64,000 nucleotides of DNA, taken from the NCBI RefSeq assembly GCF_000834635.1, contig NZ_JXQV01000001.1:1-64000 (forward strand). The letters are read 5' to 3'. The position numbers and the translations under genes are program-made. Below are positions 28,336 to 38,312 of this stretch, piece after piece. This DNA is from Agrobacterium tumefaciens (lineage in GTDB: Bacteria > Pseudomonadota > Alphaproteobacteria > Rhizobiales > Rhizobiaceae). The notes under the pieces are model-generated. The model was not told the DNA's origin. It saw only the letters and a program-made list of their open reading frames with translations, and ran no database searches. Every line of letters begins with the position of its first letter. The first letter of the stretch is position 1.

Positions 28336-29235
28336 ATGACATTCGAGACACGCCTGCGCGACAATGCGGCACGAACCGAAGCCCTGCTGGGGGAACTGCT
28401 GTCAGGCGACAGCCGCACGGGCGAGACGACGCGACCGGCAAACCTTCTAGACGCGATGCGGCACGGCGTGTTGAACGGCGGAAAGCGGCTGCGACCCTTT
28501 CTGGTCATCGAGACAGCCCGGCTTCTCGGCGGAAACATGCACGTCGCATTGCGCGTGGGTGCGGCGTTGGAATGCCTGCATTGTTACTCGCTGGTGCATG
28601 ATGATCTTCCCGCCATGGATGATGATGACCTGCGACGGGGTCAGCCAACAGTTCACAAGAAGTTCGATGAAGCAACCGCGATCCTGGCTGGCGACAGCCT
28701 GCTGACGCTGGCCTTCGACATTATCGCCGCGCCCGAGACGGAGCTGCCGGATGACCGCAAAGCTCAGCTCGTTCTGGCCCTGGCAAGAGCGGCCGGCATT
28801 GGCGGCATGGCAGGCGGACAGGCGCTCGATCTCTATGCCGAGACGCATCCGCCGGATGAAGCGGGCATCGTGACATTGCAGACGATGAAAACCGGTGCCC
28901 TTATCCGCTTTGCCTGCGAAGCTGGCGCCATTATCGCGGGCAGTAACACCTCCGAGCGGGAACGGCTGCGCCATTTTGGCGAGAAAATCGGCCTCGCTTT
29001 CCAGCTTGCCGATGACCTGCTGGACCTGACCTCCAATGCCGTGACCATGGGCAAGGCAACAGGCAAGGACGCAGCACGCGGCAAGGGAACACTGGTGGCC
29101 CTGCACGGTGCAGACTGGGCAACTACGAGGCTGCGGGAACTGGTGGAAGAAGCTGCCGAACTGCTCGCACCCTATGGCAAAGCGGGTGAGACCCTGATCG
29201 ACACAGCAAAGTTCGTGGCGGAACGAAAGAGCTGA
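28336..29235 (+). CDS. ispA: Farnesyl diphosphate synthase (IspA-type short-chain prenyltransferase)
   Basis: The product is 299 residues, typical for bacterial farnesyl diphosphate synthase. The first aspartate-rich motif is in LVHDDLPAMDDDDLRRG (about residues 88-103) and the second in FQLADDLLDLT (about 223). GGKRLRPFLVIE precedes them, and the bulky residues before the first motif suit a C15 product. It condenses isopentenyl diphosphate with C5 and C10 primers. GAGGAAAC precedes ATG 28336; the frame is open upstream to 28264. It lies 2.3 kb from ispG, so two isoprenoid genes fall in this block. Confidence 0.9.
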   Translation: MTFETRLRDNAARTEALLGELLSGDSRTGETTRPANLLDAMRHGVLNGGKRLRPFLVIETARLLGGNMHVALRVGAALECLHCYSLVHDDLPAMDDDDLRRGQPTVHKKFDEATAILAGDSLLTLAFDIIAAPETELPDDRKAQLVLALARAAGIGGMAGGQALDLYAETHPPDEAGIVTLQTMKTGALIRFACEAGAIIAGSNTSERERLRHFGEKIGLAFQLADDLLDLTSNAVTMGKATGKDAARGKGTLVALHGADWATTRLRELVEEAAELLAPYGKAGETLIDTAKFVAERKS

Positions 29236-29426
29236 AACGAGCGGGCGCTCAGCCCACCTGCTCCATAACATCCCATACAATGCTGGCCGGTCGTTTTTCC
29301 GGCCATCTCTAACACGCCCGTCCCATCGCTAACCGCGATGAGCAGACGTGCGTCATCATTTCGCTTGAGAAATCGCCGATGCCGGGTTATGCGTGTTTAT
29401 GCACGATTCATCCGATTGGCCCTCCT

Positions 29427-30251
29427 ATGTCTAGATCAGATCACTTTGTTGGCGAGCGTCAGGCTCTCATTCACGCGGAACTGCTGCGACATGGGCGGGT
29501 GTCCGCGCAGGAACTGGCGCAGAAATTTGCGGTATCCGAGGACACTGTCCGCCGTGATTTGCGCGAAATGTCAGCGCGTGGCGAATGTGAGCGGGTTTAT
29601 GGCGGTGCGCTGCTGATATCAGGCACCACGATACCACTGAAAACGCGCATGACCCTGATGACGGAACGCAAGGCCGCCATGGGACAAGCCGCCGCCGCGC
29701 TGTTGCAGGATGGCATGACCGTCTTTCTAGACGCTGGCTCAACCAATCTGGCGATTGCGCAGCACCTGAGTTCGGATGTGCGATTGACCATCATCACCAA
29801 TACCCCTGATATTGCTGCCGAACTCACGGGCCGTAACGGGGTCGAGCTCATTCTCATCGGCGGCAGGGTTGATCCGGCTGTCGGCGCTGCCATTGACACA
29901 ACGGCTATCAAGCAGCTGGAAGACATCAGGCCGGACATGTGTATCGTCGGCGTCTGCGGCCTATCGCTCATCCAAGGATTGTACGCCCAGATTTACGAGG
30001 ATGCGGTCTTCAAGCGACTTGCCTGTCAGGCCAGCGCGAGAATTCTTTGCGCCATCACCTCGGAAAAGATCGAAGCCCCCACGGCATTTCATGTGCACCC
30101 GATGACATCCAAGCTGACTCTTGTGCTTGAGGCGGATGCTGACGCGGCAACAGTCGAAACGCTCAGGAAAACCGGCGTCGAAACTGTTCGGGCCAGTGCG
30201 TCTTTCCCAGTATCTTCATTTTCCCAAACACCAAAGGACCAGTCCCGATGA
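29427..30251 (+). CDS. DeoR/GlpR family transcriptional regulator
   Basis: This 274-residue protein has the DeoR winged-helix domain (ERQALIHAELLRHGRVSAQELAQKFAVSEDTVRRDL at about residues 10-45, then GECERVYGGAL) and a C-terminal sugar-phosphate-sensing domain (DGMTVFLDAGSTN, LTIITNTPDIA, ELILIGGRVDP, DMCIVGVCGLS). DeoR-family proteins usually repress a sugar or polyol operon and are relieved by a phosphorylated intermediate. Its stop overlaps the start of the following MFS transporter gene by four bases (ATGA), so that transporter is a likely target. The ligand is unknown. The start was set by removing an unsupported leader back to 29379. Confidence 0.9.
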   Translation: MSRSDHFVGERQALIHAELLRHGRVSAQELAQKFAVSEDTVRRDLREMSARGECERVYGGALLISGTTIPLKTRMTLMTERKAAMGQAAAALLQDGMTVFLDAGSTNLAIAQHLSSDVRLTIITNTPDIAAELTGRNGVELILIGGRVDPAVGAAIDTTAIKQLEDIRPDMCIVGVCGLSLIQGLYAQIYEDAVFKRLACQASARILCAITSEKIEAPTAFHVHPMTSKLTLVLEADADAATVETLRKTGVETVRASASFPVSSFSQTPKDQSR

Positions 30252-31438
30252 CCGGCTCTACCACGCATCCATCCCCGACAACCCGCACGCCATATATGAC
30301 GAGGACACGCCTTGGCGTTTCCCTGCTGTTTCTGATGAACGGCTTCATGATGGGGTCATGGGCACCGATGATACCGGAATTTGCCACACGCTTTTCGCTC
30401 AGCGAAAGCGAGCTGGGCCTCGTTATCCTTGTCTACGGCCTCGGCTCCCTGTCCTTCATGCCCATCGCAGGCTCACAGATCGGCCGTCTCGGTTCGCGCA
30501 CCGTCACGCTTGCCGTGGCGCTCGTCATGGTGCCGACGCTGCTTTTGATCACAATGGCGAACGCCTTGTGGGCTGGTGTCATCGCCGTCTTTCTGTTCGG
30601 CGGACTGACGGGGGCAATGGATGTTGCCATGAATGCCAATGCCGTTGTGGTGGAACGCAGCATGCGCCGCGCCATCATGTCTTCCTGCCATGCCTTCTGG
30701 AGCCTTGGCGGTCTGCTCGGCGCGGGTCTGGGCGGCCTGCTGATCAACATGACCGGCATTTACGGCCACGCCGTGGCACTGACGATCATTGCCGCAATCA
30801 TGCTTGCCGTTGCATGGCCACGGGTTCTGGTGGATCGCCCGCATCCCGAAGAAGAGCGCCCCAAGGGCGGCCTGCCGCTGACACCACTCCCTTGGATCAT
30901 CGGCATCATGGCCCTGTTTTCAATGATCCCGGAAGGTGCCATTCTCGATTGGGGCGCGCTCTATCTGCGCAACGAACTCAGCGCATCCGTGACGTTGTCA
31001 GGCTTCGGCTTTGCGGCCTTTTCACTGACAATGGCCGTGATGCGCTTTGCGGGTGATCTGGTGCGAGACCGATTCGGCGCTGTGCGCACCCTGCAATTCT
31101 GCTCGTCCATATCGATCATGGGTCTGCTGATTGCCGGTTTTGCGCCCAATGCCTTCGTCGCCATTGCAGGATTTGCCATTGCCGGCATCGGCATTTCCAA
31201 CATGGTGCCAATTGCTTTTTCGGCAGCGGGCAACATGCCGGGAATGTCACCCGGCATTGCACTGTCGGTGGTCACGACCATGGGATATTCCGGCATTCTC
31301 GTCGCGCCGTCAGCCATTGGTTTCATCGCGGAGCATACGGGACTGGCCGTCGTCTTCCTCGGCCTGCCGGTTTTGCATGTCGTGGTTCTGCTTCTCTCCC
31401 GCCTGGCCCGTCACGCCGATGGTACGGGTGGCCACTGA
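30248..31438 (+). CDS. MFS transporter (YbjJ/FucP-like)
   Basis: This is a 396-residue membrane protein with about 12 segments. The MFS loop motif is represented by GSQIGRLGSRTVTLAVAL, and MGSWAPMIPEFATRFSLSESELGLVILVYGLGSLSFMP resembles the YbjJ/fucose-permease branch. AMDVAMNANAVVVERSMRRAIMSSCHAFWSLGGLLGAGLGG is the characteristic central motif of that branch. It is translationally coupled to the DeoR-type regulator just upstream, implying an inducible sugar or sugar-derivative substrate, not identifiable from sequence. No terminator is evident before ispG. Confidence 0.87.
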   Translation: MTGSTTHPSPTTRTPYMTRTRLGVSLLFLMNGFMMGSWAPMIPEFATRFSLSESELGLVILVYGLGSLSFMPIAGSQIGRLGSRTVTLAVALVMVPTLLLITMANALWAGVIAVFLFGGLTGAMDVAMNANAVVVERSMRRAIMSSCHAFWSLGGLLGAGLGGLLINMTGIYGHAVALTIIAAIMLAVAWPRVLVDRPHPEEERPKGGLPLTPLPWIIGIMALFSMIPEGAILDWGALYLRNELSASVTLSGFGFAAFSLTMAVMRFAGDLVRDRFGAVRTLQFCSSISIMGLLIAGFAPNAFVAIAGFAIAGIGISNMVPIAFSAAGNMPGMSPGIALSVVTTMGYSGILVAPSAIGFIAEHTGLAVVFLGLPVLHVVVLLLSRLARHADGTGGH

Positions 31439-31581
31439 CGCAGCACTTTCACCCTCATGGCGGCCGGTCTCCAATTTTGCCATGATTGCGGTGAAAGAGG
31501 AGTTGATCGCTTCGATATTGACAAGGCTCGCGCCGTGTTCCACCTGAATGATCAGACCAACCACAATTGCTCGAGAAAACC

Positions 31582-32832
31582 ATGACGTCACACGCCGATT
31601 ATGATCCCAAGCCGCGCCGGTCCTCGGTCGCTGTCGATGTCGGTGGCGTGATCGTAGGTGGCGGCGCGCCGGTTGTTGTCCAATCCATGACCAATACGGA
31701 CACTGCCGATATCGACGCCACCGTGCAGCAGGTGGCGGCCCTCTACCGTGCTGGTTCCGAAATCGTGCGCATCACCGTCGACCGCGACGAAAGTGCCGCC
31801 GCCGTTCCAAAAATCCGCGACCGCCTCTTACGCCTTGGCCTTGATGTGCCGCTGGTAGGTGACTTCCATTATATCGGCCACAAGCTTCTGGCAGATCACC
31901 CGGCTTGCGCCGAAGCATTGGCAAAATACCGGATCAATCCGGGCAATGTCGGCTTCAAGGACAAGAAGGACAAGCAGTTCGGCGATATCGTCGAAATGGC
32001 GATCCGCTATGACAAGCCAGTGCGCATCGGCGTGAACTGGGGATCGCTGGATCAGGAACTCCTGACCACGCTGATGGACAAGAACAAGGATGAAGGCTTT
32101 CCGCTATCGGCCCGTCAGGTCACGCGCGAAGCCATTGTTCAATCGGCCCTGATTTCCGCAGAACTTGCCGAAGAAATTGGCCTGCCGCGCAATCGCATCA
32201 TTCTGTCGGCGAAAGTCAGCCAGGTTCAGGATCTGATCGCCGTCTATTCCATGCTGTCGGAACGCTCCAACCATGCGCTGCATCTGGGCCTGACCGAAGC
32301 GGGCATGGGCTCAAAGGGCATCGTCGCGTCGTCTGCCGCCATGGGTTACGTGCTGCAACACGGCATTGGCGATACGATCCGCGTGTCCTTGACGCCGGAG
32401 CCCAACGGAGACCGGACACGCGAAGTGCAGGTCGCGCAGGAAATCCTGCAGGTTATGGGCTTCCGTCAGTTCGTTCCCGTGGTTGCAGCCTGTCCGGGCT
32501 GTGGGCGCACCACCTCCACCGTGTTTCAGGAACTCGCCCAGAACATCCAGAACGACCTGCGCAAGAATATGCCGGTCTGGCGTGACAAATATCCGGGCGT
32601 CGAAGCGCTGAACGTGGCCGTCATGGGCTGCATCGTCAACGGTCCCGGCGAAAGCAAGCATGCCGATATCGGAATTTCGCTGCCCGGCACCGGCGAAAAC
32701 CCGGCAGCTCCCGTCTTTATCGATGGCGAAAAGGCTTTGACCCTGCGTGGACCTGATATCGCCAAAGATTTCGAGGCGCTCGTCATCGACTATATCGAAA
32801 AACGTTTTGGCCAAAAGGACGCAGCCGAGTAG
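31582..32832 (+). CDS. ispG: 4-hydroxy-3-methylbut-2-en-1-yl diphosphate synthase IspG (GcpE)
   Basis: The 416-residue protein begins with a TIM-barrel domain ([52 protein letters not shown]). The C-terminal iron-sulfur domain contains [16 protein letters not shown] and [19 protein letters not shown], which supply three cysteines and one glutamate to the [4Fe-4S] cluster. It converts MEcPP to HMBPP in the non-mevalonate isoprenoid pathway. ATG 31582 matches the family start; a TTG at 31567 is in frame. It shares the block with ispA. Confidence 0.96.
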   Translation: MTSHADYDPKPRRSSVAVDVGGVIVGGGAPVVVQSMTNTDTADIDATVQQVAALYRAGSEIVRITVDRDESAAAVPKIRDRLLRLGLDVPLVGDFHYIGHKLLADHPACAEALAKYRINPGNVGFKDKKDKQFGDIVEMAIRYDKPVRIGVNWGSLDQELLTTLMDKNKDEGFPLSARQVTREAIVQSALISAELAEEIGLPRNRIILSAKVSQVQDLIAVYSMLSERSNHALHLGLTEAGMGSKGIVASSAAMGYVLQHGIGDTIRVSLTPEPNGDRTREVQVAQEILQVMGFRQFVPVVAACPGCGRTTSTVFQELAQNIQNDLRKNMPVWRDKYPGVEALNVAVMGCIVNGPGESKHADIGISLPGTGENPAAPVFIDGEKALTLRGPDIAKDFEALVIDYIEKRFGQKDAAE

Positions 32833-32900
32833 GTTTCGACCGCGAAAATGCCGGAATTTACCTGTCTTACCTTACGTGAACTCACGGAGCACTGGAATTC

Positions 32901-33563
32901 ATGATCAAGAAGTTTGTCGTTCTTGCGCTTGCCGCAACCTATCTTTCCGCCTGCACCACCACCGACCCTTACACAGGTGAGCAGAAGGTTTCCAATATGG
33001 CGGGTGGTGCCGGTATCGGCGCACTGGCCGGTGCTGTCGGCGGTCTGGCCATCGGTGGCGGCAACAAGGGCCGCAACGCCTTGATCGGCGCGGGCATTGG
33101 CGCGCTGGCCGGTGGTGCCATCGGCGGTTACATGGACAATCAGGAATCCGAGCTGCGTCAGCAGCTTCAGGGAACCGGCGTTTCGGTCACCCGTCGCGGC
33201 GATAGCATCGTTCTCAACATGCCGTCCAACGTCACCTTCGCGACAGATCAGGATCAAGTGATCCCGCCATTCTTCCCGACGCTTAACTCGGTTGCCATCG
33301 TTCTGAACAAGTTCAGCAAGACCTATATCGACATTAACGGCCATACCGATTCGACCGGCAGCCTGGCGCATAACCAGCAATTGTCCGAACGTCGCGCGGC
33401 ATCCGTCGCCAACTATCTCGGAGATCGTGGCGGAGTCGACCAGCGCCGTATTTCAACAATGGGCTTTGGCCCATCGCAGCCGGTTGCTTCCAACGCAACG
33501 GCAGACGGTCGCGCCCAGAACCGCCGCGTCGAAGTGCTAATCTCGCCGCTGACACAGAACTAA
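32901..33563 (+). CDS. OmpA-family lipoprotein with glycine-zipper domain (YiaD-like)
   Basis: The 220-residue precursor has a lipoprotein signal peptide with lipobox LSAC and lipid cysteine C18. A glycine-zipper region at about residues 33-78 (GGAGIGALAGAVGGLAIGGG, ALIGAGIGALAGGAIGGYM) follows, then the OmpA peptidoglycan-binding domain at about 105-217 (DINGHTDSTGSLAHNQQLSE-RRAASVANYL, RRVEVLI). It should anchor the outer membrane to peptidoglycan. Very similar proteins are abundant in rhizobia. It is followed by a strong bidirectional terminator. Confidence 0.92.
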   Translation: MIKKFVVLALAATYLSACTTTDPYTGEQKVSNMAGGAGIGALAGAVGGLAIGGGNKGRNALIGAGIGALAGGAIGGYMDNQESELRQQLQGTGVSVTRRGDSIVLNMPSNVTFATDQDQVIPPFFPTLNSVAIVLNKFSKTYIDINGHTDSTGSLAHNQQLSERRAASVANYLGDRGGVDQRRISTMGFGPSQPVASNATADGRAQNRRVEVLISPLTQN

Positions 33564-33595
33564 CTTACCGACGCGTCTCAACCGATAGACTTGCT

Positions 33596-33631
33596 CAGCA
33601 AAAAGCCCACCTTCCGGTGGGCTTTTTGCTG
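33596..33631. terminator. Bidirectional terminator between OmpA lipoprotein gene and pyc
   Basis: AGCAAAAAGCCCACC pairs with GGTGGGCTTTTTGCT around a CTTCC-type loop. Matching A- and T-runs serve both convergent genes. Confidence 0.92.
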
Positions 33632-33642
33632 ATATTCAGAGC

Positions 33643-36600
33643 TTATTCGCCGTAAGCGATCAGCAAATCCTTGGCATCGATCTGATCGCCGGGCTTGACC
33701 AGAACCTCGACAACCTTGCCGTCCCGTTCGGCGTGAAGCGCAGTTTCCATTTTCATGGCCTCGATAGACACCAGCACGTCGCCCGCCTTCACATCCTGCC
33801 CCTGATTGACGAAGACGCGGGAAATGACGCCCGGCATCGGTGCGCCGACATGCGCTGCATTGCCTGGCTCGGACTTGCGGCGAACGGCAGAACCCGTGGC
33901 ACCATGGGCACGATCCGGGACCTTGATGCGGCGCGGCTGGCCGTTGATTTCGAAGAACACCGTGACCATGCCCTTGTCATCAACGCCGGATGAAGCCTGA
34001 TTGACGATGACGAGCGTTTTGCCGCGCTCGATATCAGCAAACAGCTCTTCACCATCTTCCATGCCGTAGAAATAAGCATGGGTCGGCAAGACCGACACAG
34101 GCCCGTAGGTATCCGAGGCCAGCGCAAAATCCGTGAAGACCTTCGGATACATCAGGTAAGACGCGAACTCGAAGTCATCCACCGGACGTTCGAGCTTGGT
34201 TTCGATGTCCTTGCGCTCCACATCCAGATCAGCATCTTCAAGAAGAGAGCCGGGACGTGCGGTATAGGGCTCCTCGCCCTTGAGCGCCTTCTTCTGAAGC
34301 GCCTGAGGCCAACCGCCCGGCGACTGGCCAAGATCACCCTTCAGCATGGAAACGACGGAATCCGGGAAGGACACTTCCTTTTCCGGGCTTTCGACATCGG
34401 CCACCGTCAAATCCTGGCTCACCATCATCAGCGCCATATCACCGACAACCTTTGAGGATGGCGTGACCTTGACGATATCGCCGAACATCTGGTTGACGTC
34501 CGCATAGGTCTGCGCGACCTCGTGCCAGCGGCTTTCCAGACCGAGCGAGCGGGCCTGTTCTTTCAAATTGGTGAACTGGCCGCCCGGCATTTCGTGCAGA
34601 TAGACTTCCGATGCTGGGCCCTTGAGATCGCTTTCAAAGGCTGCATACTGCCCGCGTACCGCTTCCCAATAGAAGGAAATGCGGCGGATCCACTCCGTAT
34701 CGAGCCCGGTATCGCGGTCCGTTCCCTTGAGGGCTTCGACGATGGAACCCAGGCATGGCTGGGAAGTGTTGCCGGAAAGCGCATCCATGGCAGCATCGAC
34801 CGCATCCACGCCCGCTTCCACCGCCGCTAGAACCGTTGCCGCAGATATGCCTGACGTATCATGGGTGTGGAAATGGATCGGCAGGCTGGTTGCCTCGCGC
34901 AGAGCCTTGAACAGCACCCGCGCGGCAGCTGGCTTCAATAGGCCCGCCATATCCTTGACGGCGATGATATGCGCACCGGCCTTTTCCAATTCAGCAGCCA
35001 AGTTGGTGTAGTATTTGAGATCGTATTTCGGGCGAGCCGAGTTCAGAAGGTCGCCGGTGTAGCAGATGGTCGCTTCACAAAGCTTGTTCTCTTCGGCAAT
35101 CGCGTCCATCGAAACGCGCATATTCTCGACCCAGTTTAGGCAATCGAACACGCGGAACAGATCGACTCCGCCTCTTGCTGCCTGACGCACGAAATATTTG
35201 ACGACATTGTCAGGATAATTCTTGTAGCCGACGCCGTTGGCCCCGCGCAAAAGCATCTGCAGCAACAGGTTCGGCGCGCCTTCGCGCACCTGCGCCAGAC
35301 GCTCCCACGGATCTTCCGTCAGGAAGCGCATGGAAACGTCGAATGTCGCACCGCCCCAGCATTCCAGCGACAGAAGTTGCGGCAAAGCCTTGGCATAGAC
35401 GCTGGAAACGCGGGCGATGTCATGGGTACGAACACGGGTCGCCAGCAGGGACTGGTGGCCATCGCGCATCGTGGTGTCTGTTACCAACACGCGCTTTTCA
35501 TTGCGCATCCACTCGGCAAAGCCTTTCGGCCCCAGCCTGTCCAGAAGCTGCTTCGTGCCATCGGGTGTCGGCTGGTCGATATAGGGAACGATGGGAACTG
35601 GGGCATTTGCGTGAGGCTTGGCTCGCCCCTTCGTTTCAGGATGCCCGTTGACGGTGACGTCCGCCAGATAGGTCAGAAGCTTGGTGGCGCGATCCTGCCG
35701 CTTGACCTGCTCGAACAACTCAGGCGTCGAATCGATAAAGCGCGTTGTATAGGTGTTTCCGACGAAGCTCGGATGGCTGATGATGGCTTCCAGAAATGTG
35801 AGGTTGGTCGCCACGCCGCGGATACGAAATTCGCGCAAGGCACGATCCATGCGCGCAATGGCTTCCTCGGGCTGCGGAGCCCAGGCCGTGACCTTGACCA
35901 GCAGCGGATCATAATAGCGCGTGATGATTGCGCCCGAATAGGACGTACCGCCATCAAGCCGAATGCCGAAGCCCGATGCAGAGCGATAGGCAGTAATGCG
36001 GCCATAATCCGGGATGAAATTGTGTTCGGGATCTTCCGTGGTGATGCGGCACTGAAGCGCATGACCATTGAGGCGGATATCCTTCTGCGCGGGAACGCCG
36101 GATTGGAGCGTACCAATCGTCTCGCCTTCCAGAATATGGATCTGCGCCTTGACGATATCGATGCCCGTGACGACTTCGGTTACCGTATGTTCGACCTGAA
36201 TACGCGGATTGACCTCAATGAAGTAGAATTTGCCGGTATCGGCATCCATCAGATATTCGACAGTGCCCGCGCCGACATAATTGGTCGCGCCTGCGATCTT
36301 CAGCGAATAATTGGCCAGCTCCTGACGGCGCTCCTCTGAGAGGTAAGGCGCAGGTGCACGCTCGACAACCTTCTGGTTGCGCCGCTGGATGGAGCAGTCA
36401 CGTTCGAACAGATGCACGACATTGCCGTGGGTATCGCCCAAAATCTGGCTTTCCACGTGGCGGGCGCGCTCGACCAACTTCTCAAGATAGACTTCATCCT
36501 TGCCGAAAGCAGCCTTTGCTTCACGCTTGGCTTCTGTCACCTCGCGGGCGAGATCTTCCTTTTTCCGGATAGCGCGCATGCCACGGCCACCGCCGCCCCA

Positions 36601-37104
36601 TGAGGCCTTGAGCATGACGGGATATCCGATCTCCTCGGCCATGCGCTCAACCTCTGCCATGTCGTCAGGCAGTGGATCGGTGGCCGGTACGACCGGTACG
36701 CCAACAGAAATCGCCAGATTGCGTGCGGCAACCTTGTTGCCAAGCCTGCGCATCGTATCTGCGGTTGGCCCGATGAAAATGATGCCTGCCTCGTTGCAGG
36801 CTTCCACAAATTCCGGGCTTTCGGAAAGCAGGCCATAGCCGGGATGGATCGCGTCTGCGCCAGAAAGCTTGGCGACGCGGATGACCTCTTCGATCGAAAG
36901 ATAGCTCTCGATGGGGCCCATATCCTTGGCAAGGTGCGGGCCGCGACCGACCTGATAACTCTCATCCGCCTTGAACCGGTGCAGGGAAAGCTTGTCCTCC
37001 TCTGCCCATATGGCAACCGTTTTAATGCCGAGTTCATTGGCAGCACGGAACACACGGATCGCGATCTCTGAGCGATTGGCGACAAGGATTTTCGATATTT
37101 TCAA
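33643..37104 (-). CDS. pyc: Pyruvate carboxylase
   Basis: This 1,153-residue multidomain enzyme consists of biotin carboxylase (KISKILVANRSEIAIRVFRA; ATP-grasp KASWGGGGRGMR; VEVNPRIQVEHTVTE-like segment), carboxyltransferase (VTDTTMRDGHQSLLATRVRT; ECWGGATFDVSMRF; FHTHDTSGISAAT), an allosteric/PC domain and a C-terminal biotin carrier with biotinyl lysine K1118 in EAMKMET. It carboxylates pyruvate to oxaloacetate. The start is taken at TTG 37104, 7 bases after a GGGAGG site; the resulting length and N terminus match the well-studied Rhizobium etli enzyme (about 1,154 residues). The ATG-like frame to 37146 adds a leader without family support. Confidence 0.96.
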   Translation of the reverse strand: MKISKILVANRSEIAIRVFRAANELGIKTVAIWAEEDKLSLHRFKADESYQVGRGPHLAKDMGPIESYLSIEEVIRVAKLSGADAIHPGYGLLSESPEFVEACNEAGIIFIGPTADTMRRLGNKVAARNLAISVGVPVVPATDPLPDDMAEVERMAEEIGYPVMLKASWGGGGRGMRAIRKKEDLAREVTEAKREAKAAFGKDEVYLEKLVERARHVESQILGDTHGNVVHLFERDCSIQRRNQKVVERAPAPYLSEERRQELANYSLKIAGATNYVGAGTVEYLMDADTGKFYFIEVNPRIQVEHTVTEVVTGIDIVKAQIHILEGETIGTLQSGVPAQKDIRLNGHALQCRITTEDPEHNFIPDYGRITAYRSASGFGIRLDGGTSYSGAIITRYYDPLLVKVTAWAPQPEEAIARMDRALREFRIRGVATNLTFLEAIISHPSFVGNTYTTRFIDSTPELFEQVKRQDRATKLLTYLADVTVNGHPETKGRAKPHANAPVPIVPYIDQPTPDGTKQLLDRLGPKGFAEWMRNEKRVLVTDTTMRDGHQSLLATRVRTHDIARVSSVYAKALPQLLSLECWGGATFDVSMRFLTEDPWERLAQVREGAPNLLLQMLLRGANGVGYKNYPDNVVKYFVRQAARGGVDLFRVFDCLNWVENMRVSMDAIAEENKLCEATICYTGDLLNSARPKYDLKYYTNLAAELEKAGAHIIAVKDMAGLLKPAAARVLFKALREATSLPIHFHTHDTSGISAATVLAAVEAGVDAVDAAMDALSGNTSQPCLGSIVEALKGTDRDTGLDTEWIRRISFYWEAVRGQYAAFESDLKGPASEVYLHEMPGGQFTNLKEQARSLGLESRWHEVAQTYADVNQMFGDIVKVTPSSKVVGDMALMMVSQDLTVADVESPEKEVSFPDSVVSMLKGDLGQSPGGWPQALQKKALKGEEPYTARPGSLLEDADLDVERKDIETKLERPVDDFEFASYLMYPKVFTDFALASDTYGPVSVLPTHAYFYGMEDGEELFADIERGKTLVIVNQASSGVDDKGMVTVFFEINGQPRRIKVPDRAHGATGSAVRRKSEPGNAAHVGAPMPGVISRVFVNQGQDVKAGDVLVSIEAMKMETALHAERDGKVVEVLVKPGDQIDAKDLLIAYGE

Positions 37105-37226
37105 GACGGCCTCCCGAACCACAACAGCAGCATGTTTATGCTGCACCGCGAAATTAAGCAGTAAACGTGTTCGTTGGAAAGGCCGATTTTGATATTGTCA
37201 GTTCCTGGGCGGGAGACAGCAACGTT

Positions 37227-37964
37227 TCAGGAGATTAAACCGAGACGAAGTGCAAGCGCCACCACATGCTGACGATTTCTGGCATCGAGTTTTCGCTGGA
37301 TGCCGTTGATATACCAATCCACCGTGTGGCTCGAGATCGAGAGGCTCTTGCCGATTTCCGGCGAGGTCCGCCCCTGGGCAAGAAGCGTCAGCACATCGAA
37401 CTCACGCCGTGTGAACTGGGTCCCAGCCAGATCCGGCATGGCAAGAACGCTTTCGGACTGACCTGAAAATTCAAGCAGCCGCCAAAACGCAACACGCATG
37501 GCCGTATCGAGGATGAACAGTTCCGATGTCGTCAACAGCCGACCATCGCCAAAAATATAAACCCCGCCCAGCAGTCCGCTTCGACCGTGAATGGGAAAGG
37601 CATAGCCTTCGCGCAGACCGAAGCGCGCAGCATCCTGAAAAAGCCTTGCGGCTCTTTTGCGCTGTGTCGACTGCGGCAGGAAGGACATGACTTCGCGGCA
37701 ACGAAATGGCTGATGCAACAGACCGAGCGTTCGCTTCACGGGGTCAGCTTCACCATATTTCTTGGCGTGATAGAATTCTTTCCAACCAACGGGCAGATGC
37801 TCGGCGAGAACGGTTCCGGTGAATGTCAGATCTTCGACATCCCGTTGCACGATGCGGTAGTAATTAAATCCGAGACGACGCAACAGTTCATGAAATGTGG
37901 AGAGAAACCTGTCCTGGGTCTTTGACTCGTAACACACAGTCAAAAACTGAAAAACATTGTGCAT
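37227..37964 (-). CDS. LuxR-family regulator with autoinducer-binding-like domain (no adjacent synthase)
   Basis: The 245-residue protein has an N-terminal autoinducer-binding-like domain (about 15-160) and a C-terminal LuxR helix-turn-helix (about 180-243: FTRREFDVLTLLAQGRTSPE-IGKSLSISSHTVDWYINGIQ-RKLDA). Of the usual acyl-homoserine-lactone pocket residues, W61, Y65, D74 and P75 are present (GWKEFYHAKKYGEADPV). The second tryptophan expected shortly after is absent: the segment reads LHQPFRCREVM. No LuxI-type gene is in the window, so this is a LuxR solo that may sense a non-self or altered signal. It sits between pyc and the divergent chvA. Confidence 0.88.
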   Translation of the reverse strand: MHNVFQFLTVCYESKTQDRFLSTFHELLRRLGFNYYRIVQRDVEDLTFTGTVLAEHLPVGWKEFYHAKKYGEADPVKRTLGLLHQPFRCREVMSFLPQSTQRKRAARLFQDAARFGLREGYAFPIHGRSGLLGGVYIFGDGRLLTTSELFILDTAMRVAFWRLLEFSGQSESVLAMPDLAGTQFTRREFDVLTLLAQGRTSPEIGKSLSISSHTVDWYINGIQRKLDARNRQHVVALALRLGLIS

Positions 37965-38312
37965 TAAAGCTAATACCTTGAAAAATATGGAACACTTGTC
38001 AATTTTGGTCGATAAAATTCCTGAACAAGGGCCCCCCCTTTGCCAAGATGCATTGCCTACATCAAATCGTCCCCTAATGGATAATCAATAATTAAACCAT
38101 GCCGCGAAATTTTGCATGGCGCATCGGGTTGTATTCACAACTTCGCATTTTTTTCGCATTCCCGCTCCCCGCTCGGCCCCCGTTAAGCGCGCATTCATGT
38201 GGAAAGAGCGATAAAACAACGGCTTGCAAGGGTCGAAATTTTTTCGAGCTCAAGCAGACCATTGGCGCCGTGACCAGCGCTGCTCGACGGATATGAAGAC
38301 GGGATACGGGAA
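37965..38312. promoter_or_regulatory. Divergent promoter region between the LuxR solo and chvA
   Basis: These 348 bases hold no gene I can support. The DNA is AT-rich near the LuxR-type start and has C-runs and a TTTTTTCG patch in the middle. I see no lux-box-like palindrome of the usual 18-20 bases. Confidence 0.4.

Noticed and set aside
29284..29305. TGGCCGG/CCGGCCA hairpin after ispA
   Set aside because: The stem is good, but the T-run is in the loop rather than after the stem, so it is not a convincing intrinsic terminator.
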